From contig NZ_JAKEEB010000027.1 of the NCBI RefSeq assembly GCF_021462825.1, positions 1 through 64,000 of the forward strand: a stretch of 64,000 nucleotides of DNA. The letters run 5' to 3'. Below, one piece after another: positions 24,940 to 32,620 of this stretch. Under the pieces are notes generated by a model. It saw only the letters and a list, made by a program, of their open reading frames with translations, was not told the DNA's origin and ran no database searches. The first letter of the stretch is position 1; each line of letters starts with the position of its first letter. A program made the translations under genes and the position numbers. The stretch comes from Streptomyces glomeratus (GTDB lineage Bacteria; Actinomycetota; Actinomycetes; Streptomycetales; Streptomycetaceae).

Positions 24940-25043
24940 GGGAGCGGAAGTGGCGGGACACGACGGTGTGGGAAGCCCGGCTTCGAGTTTCCGGAGCCGG
25001 TCGACTTCGAGGGGCCGTAGGGCACCGCGATCGCAGGTGTCCG

Positions 25044-25322
25044 CTAGTCGCCCTCCTCCGGTGTGCCCGCCTGCGCGTGTACCTGGGTCTCGACGTCACT
25101 CCGTGTCCTGCCGTGTTCCTTCGCGTACTCGGCGATCTCGATCTGAAGGTCGCGGTCGAGGTCTCTCCAGGCACGGATCGCGGTCTCGTACAGGTCGGAT
25201 TGCCGTTTGGTCCATGCGCTGGCGGTGGGCGGACCGTACATCTCGCGCAGCCCCGCCGCCTTCGTCTCCGCTTCGCTCGCCGCCCGCTGCATCTCCACAA
25301 TCTCCTCAAATGTCTTCGCCAC
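25044..25322 (-). CDS. small helical protein, function unknown
   Basis: 92 residues, almost entirely predicted helix with heptad character: MAKTFEEIVEMQRAASEAETKAAGLREMYG and TKRQSDLYETAIRAWRDLDRDLQIEIAEYAKEHGRTRSD. No known domain, signal or membrane segment. The pattern of a C-terminal EYAKEHGRTRSDVE is reminiscent of small DNA-associated or antitoxin-like proteins, but no partner toxin is adjacent. GTC-rich codon use is normal for the window. The region before its start is the same non-coding stretch that leads to the ROK gene. Confidence 0.7.
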   Translation of the reverse strand: MAKTFEEIVEMQRAASEAETKAAGLREMYGPPTASAWTKRQSDLYETAIRAWRDLDRDLQIEIAEYAKEHGRTRSDVETQVHAQAGTPEEGD

Positions 25323-25413
25323 GGCCCCGGATATTAGGCGGGCTCATCGGGGCCGGGTTCCACGACCCGCTCGGCGTTCACGGAGATCGACCGGTCGGCC
25401 CTAGGTATCATGT

Positions 25414-25436
25414 CTTAAATTAGGTTCTGATTTAAG
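25414..25436. promoter_or_regulatory. AT-rich inverted repeat CTTAAAT-N9-ATTTAAG upstream of the ROK regulator
   Basis: Exact 7-base arms at 25414-25420 and 25430-25436 in an unusually AT-rich patch about 73 bases before the ROK start codon. ROK repressors such as NagC, Mlc and XylR bind AT-rich palindromes of this size, so autoregulation is plausible. Confidence 0.55.
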
Positions 25437-25508
25437 CGCGGGTTAAGGCTGCGCCCGGGCGCGGCGCGGGCAGTATCGTGCAAGTCGGGCAGGGCCGGAA
25501 GGAGTCAC

Positions 25509-26798
25509 ATGGCGGGGCGGAACGGGCGCACGGTACGTGACCTGCGCCGGGGCAATCGCGCCGAAGTGCTGCGGCGGCTGTACTTCGACGGCCCGATGAG
25601 CCGGTTCGAACTGGGCCCGGCGACCGGTCTGAGCTCCGGCTCCATCAGCAACGTGGTCGCCGAACTGGTCGCGGACGGACTGGTGGAGGAGGCCGGCAGC
25701 GTCGACTCCGACGGCGGCCGCCCGCGCACCCTGCTGCGCGTCGCGCCCGGCAGCGGGCACATGATCGGCATCGATGTCGGCGAGACCCGTGTCCGCGTCG
25801 AGCTGTTCGACCTGGCCCTCACCGAACTGGCCCGGACCGACCGGGCGCTGGAGCACCAGCGGTACGACGTCGAGGTCGTCGTCGGGCACATCCGCGACGG
25901 TATCGCGGAGGTCCTGGCGGCCGCCGGCATCGCCCCCGAACGGCTCCTGGGCGTCGGTATCGGCGTACCCGGCATCGTGGCCCGCACCCCCGGGCAGGGC
26001 GCCGTCGTGCACGGCCAGACCATCGGCTGGGACGCCGTGCCGGTGGAATCCCTGCTCCGCTCAACGTGCCGGCTCCCGGACTCCGTCCCCTACTTCATCG
26101 ACAACGGGGCCAGGACCCTCGGCCAGGCCGAGATGTGGTTCGGCGCCGGGCGCGGCGCCCACAGCGCGGTCGTGGTCCTCTTCGGCTCCGGCGTGGGAGC
26201 CTGCCTCGTCACCGAGGAGGTGGGCAGCGGGCGCGCCGTGGAGTGGGGTCATCTGACGGTGCGCGTGAGGGGGCGGCGGTGCCGGTGTGGCGCCTTCGGC
26301 TGCCTGGAAGCGTATGCGGGCGCGGAGGCGCTCATCGACCGCTGGCGCGAACAGGGCGGGCGGCCGCCCGAGCACGCCGACGAGGAGACGGCGCTGACCG
26401 CCCTGCTGGCCGCCGCCTACCCGCCCGAGGGCGTAGAGGCGGACCCGGTGGCGCTCGCCCTCCTGGAGGAGACCGCCGAGTACCTGGGCGCCGGCCTGTC
26501 CGACCTGATCAACCTCTTCCAGCCCGAGCGGATCCTGATCGGCGGCTGGGCGGGCCTTCAACTCGGCTCCCGGTTCCTGCCGGCGGTGCGCCGGCACGCG
26601 ATCGCCTACGCCCTGCGGTATCCGGCCGAACGGGTCACCATCGACCTGGGCAGGCTCGGTCCGGACGCGGTGACGGTCGGTGCGGCGATCCTGCCGCTCG
26701 CGGACTTCTTCGCCCGCGGCGGGCGGCGCGCGGAACCGGCGCACGAGGGGAGGCGGCCGACCTGGCGGACAGCGCTGGAGGAACGGTCGCCGCGCTGA
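25509..26798 (+). CDS. ROK-family transcriptional regulator (NagC/XylR type)
   Basis: 429 residues. An N-terminal winged helix (LRRGNRAEVLRRLYFDGPMSRFELGPATGLSSGSISNVVAELVADG) is followed by the ROK sugar-kinase-like domain: HMIGIDVGETRVRVELFD, GVGIGVPGIV, FIDNGARTLGQAE, VVVLFGSGVGA, and the zinc signature EWGHLTV then CRCGAFGCLEAY. It should sense a sugar or sugar phosphate. No sugar transporter or catabolic gene adjoins it. GGAAGGAG lies before ATG 25509. The last codons (EERSPR) already lie in the minisatellite that follows, so the C-terminus may have been altered by repeat expansion. Confidence 0.9.
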   Translation: MAGRNGRTVRDLRRGNRAEVLRRLYFDGPMSRFELGPATGLSSGSISNVVAELVADGLVEEAGSVDSDGGRPRTLLRVAPGSGHMIGIDVGETRVRVELFDLALTELARTDRALEHQRYDVEVVVGHIRDGIAEVLAAAGIAPERLLGVGIGVPGIVARTPGQGAVVHGQTIGWDAVPVESLLRSTCRLPDSVPYFIDNGARTLGQAEMWFGAGRGAHSAVVVLFGSGVGACLVTEEVGSGRAVEWGHLTVRVRGRRCRCGAFGCLEAYAGAEALIDRWREQGGRPPEHADEETALTALLAAAYPPEGVEADPVALALLEETAEYLGAGLSDLINLFQPERILIGGWAGLQLGSRFLPAVRRHAIAYALRYPAERVTIDLGRLGPDAVTVGAAILPLADFFARGGRRAEPAHEGRRPTWRTALEERSPR

Positions 26799-27040
26799 CC
26801 GGCGCTGGGGGAGGTGGCTGCGTTGTCGGTGCCGAGGATTGGTGGTTGCGCTGTCCGGTGCGGGGGGATCGGTGGTCGCGCTGTCCGGCGCTGGGGGATC
26901 GGTGGCTGCGTTGTCGGCGCCGAGGAACGGGTGGTCGCGCTGTCCGGCGCTGGGGGATCGGTGGCCGCGCTGACCGGCGCTGGGGGAACGTCGTCGCGCT
27001 GTCGGTCACCGGAACAACGGTCGCCGCGCTGACCGGCGCG
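26770..27040. repeat. degenerate minisatellite, about nine units of 28-30 bases
   Basis: Tandem units of the form CCGGCGCTGGGGGATCGGTGG then TCGCGCTG, with substitutions between copies, run from within the last codons of the ROK gene to about 27040. There are no unique spacers, so this is not a CRISPR array. All frames give low-complexity translations. Together with the sequence to 27178 it makes up the 380-base gap after the ROK gene; the rest of that gap is featureless. Confidence 0.8.
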
Positions 27041-27178
27041 TCCCGCCGCCCCGGCGACCGGTGCCCGGCGTGGTTTCGCCGACGTCTCCCTGGGGTACTC
27101 GCGGGTTCGCCCGGAAGGGGCCCGTGACCCCGCTCGCGGGCCCCGTTCGCCGGGCGAGCCGAGAACGGAGTGAGCGCC

Positions 27179-27436
27179 GTGACCGAACGACGGCAACGGG
27201 GTCCCGGCGAGCAGGCCCGTCCGGTCCCGCGGGACATGCCGGACCAGCAGGCCCGCAACGCCGAGGATCCATGGGACGTCCGCACCGCCCGGGACGAGAG
27301 CGAACGCACGCCGGACACCGGCGAGTCGGCGAGCGACGTACCCGACACCAACGAGGCGGGCACCGGCCCGAAGGGTGCCCCCCAGCCCGGCACAGTCCAC
27401 CCCGAGCATCCCGTCCCGGACGAGCCGGCCGACTGA
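27179..27436 (+). CDS. small acidic, disordered protein, function unknown
   Basis: 85 residues from GTG 27179 (GTG 27170 is also in frame); GGAG lies about 9 bases before 27179. The sequence VTERRQRGPGEQARPVPRD continues into an Asp/Glu/Pro/Thr-rich tail ending HPEHPVPDEPAD. No domain, signal peptide or hydrophobic segment. Small hydrophilic proteins like this are frequent in Streptomyces. It could be a chance ORF, but the ribosome binding site and third-position GC argue for a gene. Confidence 0.5.
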   Translation: MTERRQRGPGEQARPVPRDMPDQQARNAEDPWDVRTARDESERTPDTGESASDVPDTNEAGTGPKGAPQPGTVHPEHPVPDEPAD

Positions 27437-27499
27437 CCCCGCACCGGCCCGCCCGCCACCCGACCGGGGCCGACCGGTGCGCGGCCGGCCCCTTCCGCA

Positions 27500-28468
27500 T
27501 CAGGAGCGGTTGGCGAACGCGTCGACGCCGGTGAGGTCGGCGGACAGCTCCCACAGGCGCGCGGCCTGCTCAGGGTCGGTCGCCCAGTCCCTGACTCCGC
27601 CGCGCCCGCCGTCCGCCGGCGCGGGTGCCGCGATGTCGCAGTCCTCGCAGTACACCCCGCCGATGCCGGCGAGCTGGGGCGAGGTCGCGGCCCACACCTG
27701 GGTGGCCGCTCCCTGCTCGGGAGTCTTGAAGGCGCCGGGGTCCACCAGCGCGCCGGTCTCGTCGATCCAGCCGCGCTCGATCATCTCCTCCCGGGTGAGG
27801 TGGCGCTGGAGCGGGGTGAGGATCCCGCCGGGATGCAGGGAGAAGGCGCGCACGCCGTGGTCCCGGCCAAGCCGGTCGAGGTGCACGGCGAACAGTACGT
27901 TCGCGGTCTTGGCCTGCCCGTACGCCTCCCACTTGTCGTAGCCGTGCTTCCAGTGCGGATCGTCCCAGCGGATCGGGGAGCGGTGGTGGCCCGCGGACGA
28001 CACGGAGACGACCCGGGCCCCGCCCGGTTCGATGGCCGGCCACAGGCGGTTGACGAGCGCGTAGTGGCCCAGGTGGTTGGTGGCGAACTGCGCCTCCCAG
28101 CCGGGGCCGACCCGGGTCTCCGGGCAGGCCATGACACCGGCGTTGTTGATCACGAGGTCGAGGGTGCGGCCGGAGCCGAGAAAACGATCGGCGAAGGCGC
28201 GCACGCTCTCCAGGTCGGCGAGGTCCAGTTCGTCCACCTCCACCCGGTCGAGGCCCGCCAGGGCCTTCTCGGCGGCGGCACGGCGCCGCGCCGGGACGAC
28301 GACCCGGGCGCCCGCCTCGGTGAGGGCCCGTGTCGTCTCCAGGCCGAGCCCGGAGTAGCCACCGGTCACGAGCGCGAGCTTGCCGGAGAGATCGATTCCC
28401 TTCAGGACGTCCTTCGTCGTGCTCCGAGCGCCGAAGCCCGAACCGATGCTGTGCTGTGCAGTGATCAT
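27500..28468 (-). CDS. short-chain dehydrogenase/reductase (retinol dehydrogenase/WWOX-like)
   Basis: 322 residues, the length of the larger SDR group. Motifs: LALVTGGYSGLGLETTRAL (cofactor, NADP type), VDELDLADLESV, LVINNAGVMACP, SVSSAGH (catalytic Ser), YGQAKTANVLFA (catalytic Tyr and Lys), LHPGGILTPL. All catalytic residues are present, unlike the SDR at 9.6 kb. The substrate is unknown. ATG 28468 is preferred; the longer in-frame ORF reaches into non-coding sequence. Confidence 0.9.
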   Translation of the reverse strand: MITAQHSIGSGFGARSTTKDVLKGIDLSGKLALVTGGYSGLGLETTRALTEAGARVVVPARRRAAAEKALAGLDRVEVDELDLADLESVRAFADRFLGSGRTLDLVINNAGVMACPETRVGPGWEAQFATNHLGHYALVNRLWPAIEPGGARVVSVSSAGHHRSPIRWDDPHWKHGYDKWEAYGQAKTANVLFAVHLDRLGRDHGVRAFSLHPGGILTPLQRHLTREEMIERGWIDETGALVDPGAFKTPEQGAATQVWAATSPQLAGIGGVYCEDCDIAAPAPADGGRGGVRDWATDPEQAARLWELSADLTGVDAFANRS

Positions 28469-28539
28469 GCACCGCACGCTACGAATTGAAGAGCACTCGA
28501 AGTCAACCCGGCGCCGCAACCGGCGTCGGCACCGGCCCT

Positions 28540-28574
28540 CTCCCGGTCCGGGAGGTATTCCTCCGGTCCGGGAG
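28540..28574. repeat. two adjacent palindromes CTCC(C)GGTCCGGGAG
   Basis: CTCCCGGTCCGGGAG (28540-28554, perfect 7-base arms around T) and CTCCGGTCCGGGAG (28561-28574) lie 21 bases apart start to start, two helical turns, about 75-105 bases upstream of the SDR start on its strand. They could be a double operator or simply hairpins. Confidence 0.5.
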
Positions 28575-28603
28575 GAACTCTTCCGGCCCAGGACGAAGAA
28601 GAG

Positions 28604-28634
28604 CCCCGACCGGACGGGGGGATCGCGGTCGGGG
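28604..28634 (-). terminator. terminator hairpin after the HAD/PHP operon
   Basis: CCCCGACCG (28604-28612) pairs with CGGTCGGGG (28626-28634) across a 13-base loop. Read on the minus strand the stem is followed by CTCTTCTTCG, a T-rich tract, as in an intrinsic terminator for the operon ending at 28848. Confidence 0.6.
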
Positions 28635-28847
28635 CGGTCAGTGGTGGGCGTGGACGGCGGTCGCCTCTCGGCGAGATGCTCCACAGGGCTTCAGCCGAAC
28701 GATCGTCCCTGTGGGCGAGAGATGAGGCCCGGGGACACTGTCCCGTCCGTTCCCACAGCTGGTTCAACGGAAAACTACCGATCGGTGTTCCGGAAGGCCG
28801 CCCATCTGGACGTGATCTGCGTCACCTCCGGTACGCGGACCGCCGGC

Positions 28848-29510
28848 CTACGCGTCCGGCGCCAGCGGACTGTCCCCCAGCATGGCGAGCAGATGCGCCG
28901 GATCCCGGTAGACGGCGCGGGCGCCCGCCTCCCGCAGATCCGTCTCCGGAATGCCGCCCGACAGCAGGCCGACACAGGTCACCCCGGCCCGGGTGCCCGC
29001 CCGCATGTCCCACACCGTGTCACCGACGAACACCGCCGACTCCGGCGGCACCCCGACCAGCTCCAGGGCGTGCTCGACGGGCTCGGGCGCCGGCTTGCCG
29101 GCCTGTACGTCGTCGGAGCTGGCCGTCGCCGCGATGGCGTCGTCCGCCCCGATCGCCCGGCGCAGCGCCGACAGCTCCCGTCCGCTGGCGGACGTGGCCA
29201 GCACGACGTTCCACCCGTCGTGGTCGAGCCGCCGCAGCAGCCGTCCTGCGTCCCTCAACGGGGGCAGCCGATCGAAGAACGTCCCGTACAGGGCCGTGTG
29301 CGCGGCGACCAGCGTGTCGACCTCGTCCCGGTCCCGGCCGCCCAGGAGATGCGAGATGAGGTCCTCGGAGCCGAGGCCCACCGACCGGTGGATCGCATGC
29401 ATCGGCACCTGGTGACCCGCCTGACGGAAGGCCTCCCACCACGTCGTGACATGCAGATGGTTGGTGTCGACGAGGGTCCCGTCCACGTCGAAAACGGCCG
29501 CCCGTCCCAT
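28848..29510 (-). CDS. HAD-family phosphatase (phosphoglycolate phosphatase/beta-phosphoglucomutase-like)
   Basis: 220 residues. HAD motifs: I, VFDVDGTLVDT with the nucleophile Asp; II, VVLATSASG; III, AGKPAPEPVEHAL; IV, AVFVGDTVWDMRAG. An alpha-helical cap (about residues 18-85) places it in subclass I, which acts on small phosphorylated sugars or glycolate. The exact substrate is not evident. It begins 12 bases after the stop of the PHP gene and is probably co-transcribed. Confidence 0.9.
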   Translation of the reverse strand: MGRAAVFDVDGTLVDTNHLHVTTWWEAFRQAGHQVPMHAIHRSVGLGSEDLISHLLGGRDRDEVDTLVAAHTALYGTFFDRLPPLRDAGRLLRRLDHDGWNVVLATSASGRELSALRRAIGADDAIAATASSDDVQAGKPAPEPVEHALELVGVPPESAVFVGDTVWDMRAGTRAGVTCVGLLSGGIPETDLREAGARAVYRDPAHLLAMLGDSPLAPDA

Positions 29511-29522
29511 GATCTTCCTCCC

Positions 29523-30584
29523 TCATGTACGGGCTCGGGTACCACGGGACGCGCCCGTTATACGCGTGGGCACCGTCCGCTCCCTGGTCCAGTTCAGCAG
29601 CTCGTCCGCGGTCCAGGTGGTGATCACGCGCTCGGCGGGCACCCCGCACTCCTCGGCCCGGGCACAGCCGTGGATCTGCCAGTCGAGTTGCCCGGGCGCA
29701 TGCGCGTCGGTGTCGATGGAGAACAGCACGCCCGCCTCCACCGCCCGTCGCAGCAGCCGGCGCGGCGGGTCGAGCCGCTCGGGCCGGCTGTTGATCTCCA
29801 CGGCCGTACCGGCCTCGGCGCACGCGGCGAAGACCGCGTCCGCGTCGAACTCCGACTCGGCGCGCCCGCGCCCGGTGACCAGCCGCCCGGTGCAGTGGCC
29901 GAGCACATCGGCCAGCGGATTGCGGACGGCGGCGATCATCCGCCGGGTCATCGAGCGGGCATCCATCCGCAGCTTCGAGTGCACCGACACGACCACGACG
30001 TCCAGCCGGTCCAGCAGTTCGGGCTCCTGGTCCAGGGAACCGTCGTCGAGGATGTCGCACTCGATACCGGTGAGCATCCGGAACGGTGCCCACTGCTCGT
30101 TGAGCGCGGCGACCACCTCCAGCTGCTCGCCCAGCCGCTCGGCGGACAGCCCGCGAGCGACGGTGAGGCGGGGGGAGTGGTCGGTGAGCGCCGCCCACTC
30201 GTGCCCGAGCCGCGCGGCCGCTCGGCCCATGTCCTCGATCGGGCTGCCGCCGTCCGACCAGTCGGAGTGCAGATGGCAGTCGCCGCGCAACAGCGCCCGC
30301 AGGCGCTCGCCGCCACGTGTCAGCGGCGTCTCGCCCTCCCGCTCGAGCTGTTCCAGGTAACCCGGGACCCGCCCGGCCAGTGCCTCCCGCACCACCTGGG
30401 CGGTCTTGGGGCCGATCCCGCGCAGCGACTCCAGCGTCCCGGCAGCCGTCCGTTCCGCGATCTCCTTCTCCGGAAGCGCCGCCAGCACGGCGGCCGCGGT
30501 GCGGAAGGCCCGTACGCGGTAGGTCGGCGCCCCGGCGCGCTCCAGCAGGAACGCGATCCGGTCCAGCGCTGCGACGGGACCCAT
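29523..30584 (-). CDS. PHP-domain phosphoesterase with N-terminal helix-hairpin-helix (polymerase X-like C-terminal module)
   Basis: 353 residues. The first 95 residues are a helical DNA-binding region like the start of family X DNA polymerases (LDRIAFLLERAGAPTYRVRAFRTAAAVLA; hairpin SLRGIGPKTAQVVREAL). The PHP metal centre follows: DCHLHSDWSDGGS (residues about 102-114), ALTDHSPRL, LTGIECDI, VVSVHSKLRM, GHCTGR, EINSRPERLD, SIDTDAHAPG. The nucleotidyltransferase part found in bacterial PolX is absent, so this is a PHP exonuclease/phosphatase module with its HhH domain. Role in DNA repair is likely but unproven. AGGAGG lies before ATG 30584. Confidence 0.87.
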   Translation of the reverse strand: MGPVAALDRIAFLLERAGAPTYRVRAFRTAAAVLAALPEKEIAERTAAGTLESLRGIGPKTAQVVREALAGRVPGYLEQLEREGETPLTRGGERLRALLRGDCHLHSDWSDGGSPIEDMGRAAARLGHEWAALTDHSPRLTVARGLSAERLGEQLEVVAALNEQWAPFRMLTGIECDILDDGSLDQEPELLDRLDVVVVSVHSKLRMDARSMTRRMIAAVRNPLADVLGHCTGRLVTGRGRAESEFDADAVFAACAEAGTAVEINSRPERLDPPRRLLRRAVEAGVLFSIDTDAHAPGQLDWQIHGCARAEECGVPAERVITTWTADELLNWTRERTVPTRITGASRGTRART

Positions 30585-30775
30585 CGGAACCTCCTCACCC
30601 CCAGCCTTGCCCAGGCGTGCCCGGCGTGCACGGCGGGCGCCCCCCGGGTGCCCTTCACCTGGCCGGACCAACGGGAAGGACAGGCCGTCGGCGCCTGGGC
30701 AGGGCGGCGACGGCAGGGGTGGGGGAGCCCCGGTGGCAGGGGCCTGCCCGAAGCGCTCCTGATCGCCAGGGGATC

Positions 30776-30781
30776 TACGCT
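30776..30781 (+). promoter_or_regulatory. -10 box TACGCT for a leaderless transcript
   Basis: TACGCT ends 6 bases before ATG 30788, with no ribosome binding site between, the same geometry as at 18986 and 57697. Confidence 0.45.
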
Positions 30782-30787
30782 CTATTC

Positions 30788-31024
30788 ATGACCGAAATCG
30801 CGAGCCCCCACATCTCCCGTCCGCGGATCATGGTGCTCGGGGTCCAGCCGGGCAATCCGCCGTTCCGAATCGTGGAGATCGACGGCCAGGTGGTCGCCGA
30901 GGCGAGGTCGCTCACCGATGTGCTGGCGGTCGCCGCGGAGGCCGGTATCCCGGTCCACGACCTCGACGACCCCGACGTGGTCCGTTGGGTGGGCGGGGAC
31001 AAGCTGACCTGGACGCTGCACTGA
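30788..31024 (+). CDS. small conserved actinobacterial protein, function unknown
   Basis: 78 residues, a compact alpha/beta protein: PRIMVLGVQPGNPPFRIVEIDGQVVAEARSLTDVLAVAAEAGIPVHDLDDPDVVRWVGGDKLTW. I recall close relatives in many Streptomyces genomes, none with a known role. The strand-turn-strand pattern around FRIVEIDGQVV and the C-terminal VRWVGGDKLTW are probably the conserved core. It appears to be expressed from a leaderless promoter. Confidence 0.75.
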   Translation: MTEIASPHISRPRIMVLGVQPGNPPFRIVEIDGQVVAEARSLTDVLAVAAEAGIPVHDLDDPDVVRWVGGDKLTWTLH

Positions 31025-31197
31025 GGGCCTGTCGTCCCCTCCCGCAAGGTGGTTCCGCGGCACGGCACGGCCCTGCGCAACGGCCGGTTCGGCGCGGCGG
31101 CCGGACGCCGGCGCACCCGCCGGGCGGGCCTCGTCGCCTTCGCCGAAGCCCGCCCTCGAGTGCGTCCACGATGCCCGCCGGACGAGCGGACGGTCGG

Positions 31198-32436
31198 TCA
31201 GCCGACCGCCCACTTCTGGTTGGCGCCACCGGAGCAGGACCAGATCTGCAACCGGGTGCCGTTCGCGGAGTTGTTGTCCGTCACGTCCAGGCACTTGTTC
31301 GCCTGCGGATTCACGATGTCGTGGGCCGCGGTGACCGTCCACTTCTGGTTGGGCCCGCCGGTGCAGTCCCACAGTTGCACCTTGGAGCCGTCCGCCGTGC
31401 CGTTTCCGGCCACGTCCAGGCACTTGCCGAGCGCCCTCAGGGTGCCGTCCGATGCCACCGTCCACTTCTGGGCGGCCGTGCCGTTGCAGTCGTACAGCTG
31501 GACAGGGGTGCCATTGGCCGAGTTCGCGCCCGCCACGTCCGCGCACTTGCCTGCGAGCCCGGTGATCGGGGCGCCGGTGCCGCCGGCGCTGTCACTCGTC
31601 GTCATCCGTACCGAGTCCACGACGAGTTGCTGCGGAAACGCCGTGGAAGCGTCCGGGTCGCCCGGCCAGTAGCCGCCGACGGCGAGATTGAGGATGAGGA
31701 AGAAGGGCTTGTCGAACACCCAGGTCCGGCCGCCCAGATCGGCCGGGGTGCGCCGCTGGTAGACCGTGCCGTCCACGGACCAGGTGATCGAGCCGGGCGC
31801 CCAGTCCACGGCGAAGGTGTGGAAGGCGTCCGCGAACGCCTGGCCGTTCGGCAGGGAGTAGGCCGCGCCGATGCCGCCGGAGCCCGAGTAGCCGGGTCCG
31901 TGGATGGTGCCGTGGACGGTCCCCGGCTCGTAACCGACGTTCTCCATCACGTCGATCTCACCGCTGTCGGGCCAGCCGACCCGCCCGATGTCGTTGCCGA
32001 GCATCCAGAAGGCCGGCCACATGCCCTGCCCGCGCGGAATCTTCATCCGGGCCTCGACATGGCCGTACTGCGCCGTGAACCTCCCCGAGGTGTTCAGCCG
32101 GGCCGAGGTGTACTGGCATGTGCCGTACCAGCACCGGTAGTTCGCCGGGTTCTCGCGGCGGGCCGTGATGACCAGATGTCCCCGGCCGTCCAGCGCCGCG
32201 TTCTTGTTGCCCGGCGTGTAGTACTGACGCTCGTGGTTGTTGACGTTGTCGCCGGTCTCGATCTGCCACTTGGCGGAGTCGACGGCGGCACCGGCCGGGC
32301 CGTCGAAGGTGTCGGAGAAGACGGTCGCCTCCGCCGCCTGCGGGGCCGCGTGGGCGACGGGCGTGAAGGCGGACGCGGTGAGCACCGCGGAGAGCGCGGC
32401 GAGGAGGCATCTGCGCAGCAGGCGTGGGCTGTCCAT
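31198..32436 (-). CDS. secreted GH16 endo-beta-1,3-glucanase with ricin-type lectin domain
   Basis: 412 residues. Sec signal peptide with cleavage after AHA (about residue 30). GH16 catalytic domain about residues 40-280, with KWQIETGDNVNNHERQYYT, LVITARRE, ARMKIPRGQGMWPAFWMLG, and the catalytic motif GEIDVMENVG (two Glu about residue 160), the form found in laminarinases. A ricin-B/CBM13 beta-trefoil fills residues 285-412 with three QxW-type repeats (QKWTV, QKWTV, QKWAV). It should cut beta-1,3-glucan of fungal cell walls or laminarin outside the cell, the lectin domain anchoring it to the polysaccharide. Confidence 0.95.
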   Translation of the reverse strand: MDSPRLLRRCLLAALSAVLTASAFTPVAHAAPQAAEATVFSDTFDGPAGAAVDSAKWQIETGDNVNNHERQYYTPGNKNAALDGRGHLVITARRENPANYRCWYGTCQYTSARLNTSGRFTAQYGHVEARMKIPRGQGMWPAFWMLGNDIGRVGWPDSGEIDVMENVGYEPGTVHGTIHGPGYSGSGGIGAAYSLPNGQAFADAFHTFAVDWAPGSITWSVDGTVYQRRTPADLGGRTWVFDKPFFLILNLAVGGYWPGDPDASTAFPQQLVVDSVRMTTSDSAGGTGAPITGLAGKCADVAGANSANGTPVQLYDCNGTAAQKWTVASDGTLRALGKCLDVAGNGTADGSKVQLWDCTGGPNQKWTVTAAHDIVNPQANKCLDVTDNNSANGTRLQIWSCSGGANQKWAVG

Positions 32437-32547
32437 GAGCTCCCTTTCCGTACGGCCGCCCGGAGGCGGGCGGGCCGACTGAGGTGGGGGGTTGGCAGCG
32501 CAGCCGTAGGCCCCGGCCGCGCCGCAGGAAAGCTCTTAAAGATTCAG

Positions 32548-32562
32548 CTCTTGATTCAAGAG
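32548..32562. promoter_or_regulatory. 15-base palindrome CTCTTGATTCAAGAG upstream of the glucanase
   Basis: Perfect 7-base arms around a central T, about 112 bases before the glucanase start codon, in an AT-rich patch. A related half site (CTCTT) lies at 32533-32537. A repressor or activator site for beta-glucan induction is plausible. It also lies downstream of the VanZ gene, but there is no T-run after it. Confidence 0.5.
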
Positions 32563-32620
32563 GTGAGGTAAGGGGTCGTCAAGACTCTGGTACGGACCGG
32601 AAGCCGGCCTCTTCGTCTGT

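Larger units (their letters stand above)
24682..25043. other. intergenic region with a palindrome and a tandem duplication
   Basis: 362 bases with no convincing gene on either strand. It holds the palindrome at 24733-24750 in the promoter region of the FBP gene, and two adjacent exact copies of a 34-base unit at 24872-24939. ORFs here on either strand are repetitive and lack ribosome binding sites. Confidence 0.6.
28469..28847. other. intergenic region with repeated palindromes
   Basis: 379 bases between the SDR and the HAD gene, without a convincing ORF. The part next to the SDR holds its promoter; farther on lie two near-identical palindromes at 28540-28554 and 28561-28574, and a terminator-like hairpin at 28604-28634. 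Confidence 0.6.

Noticed and set aside
26770-27040. CRISPR array
   Set aside because: Units are contiguous, 28-30 bases, and vary inside; there are no unique spacers and no cas genes.
31116-31128. CCCGCCGGGCGGG hairpin between the small gene and the glucanase as a terminator
   Set aside because: The palindrome has no loop and no T-run; GC-rich palindromes of this length are common in this genome.
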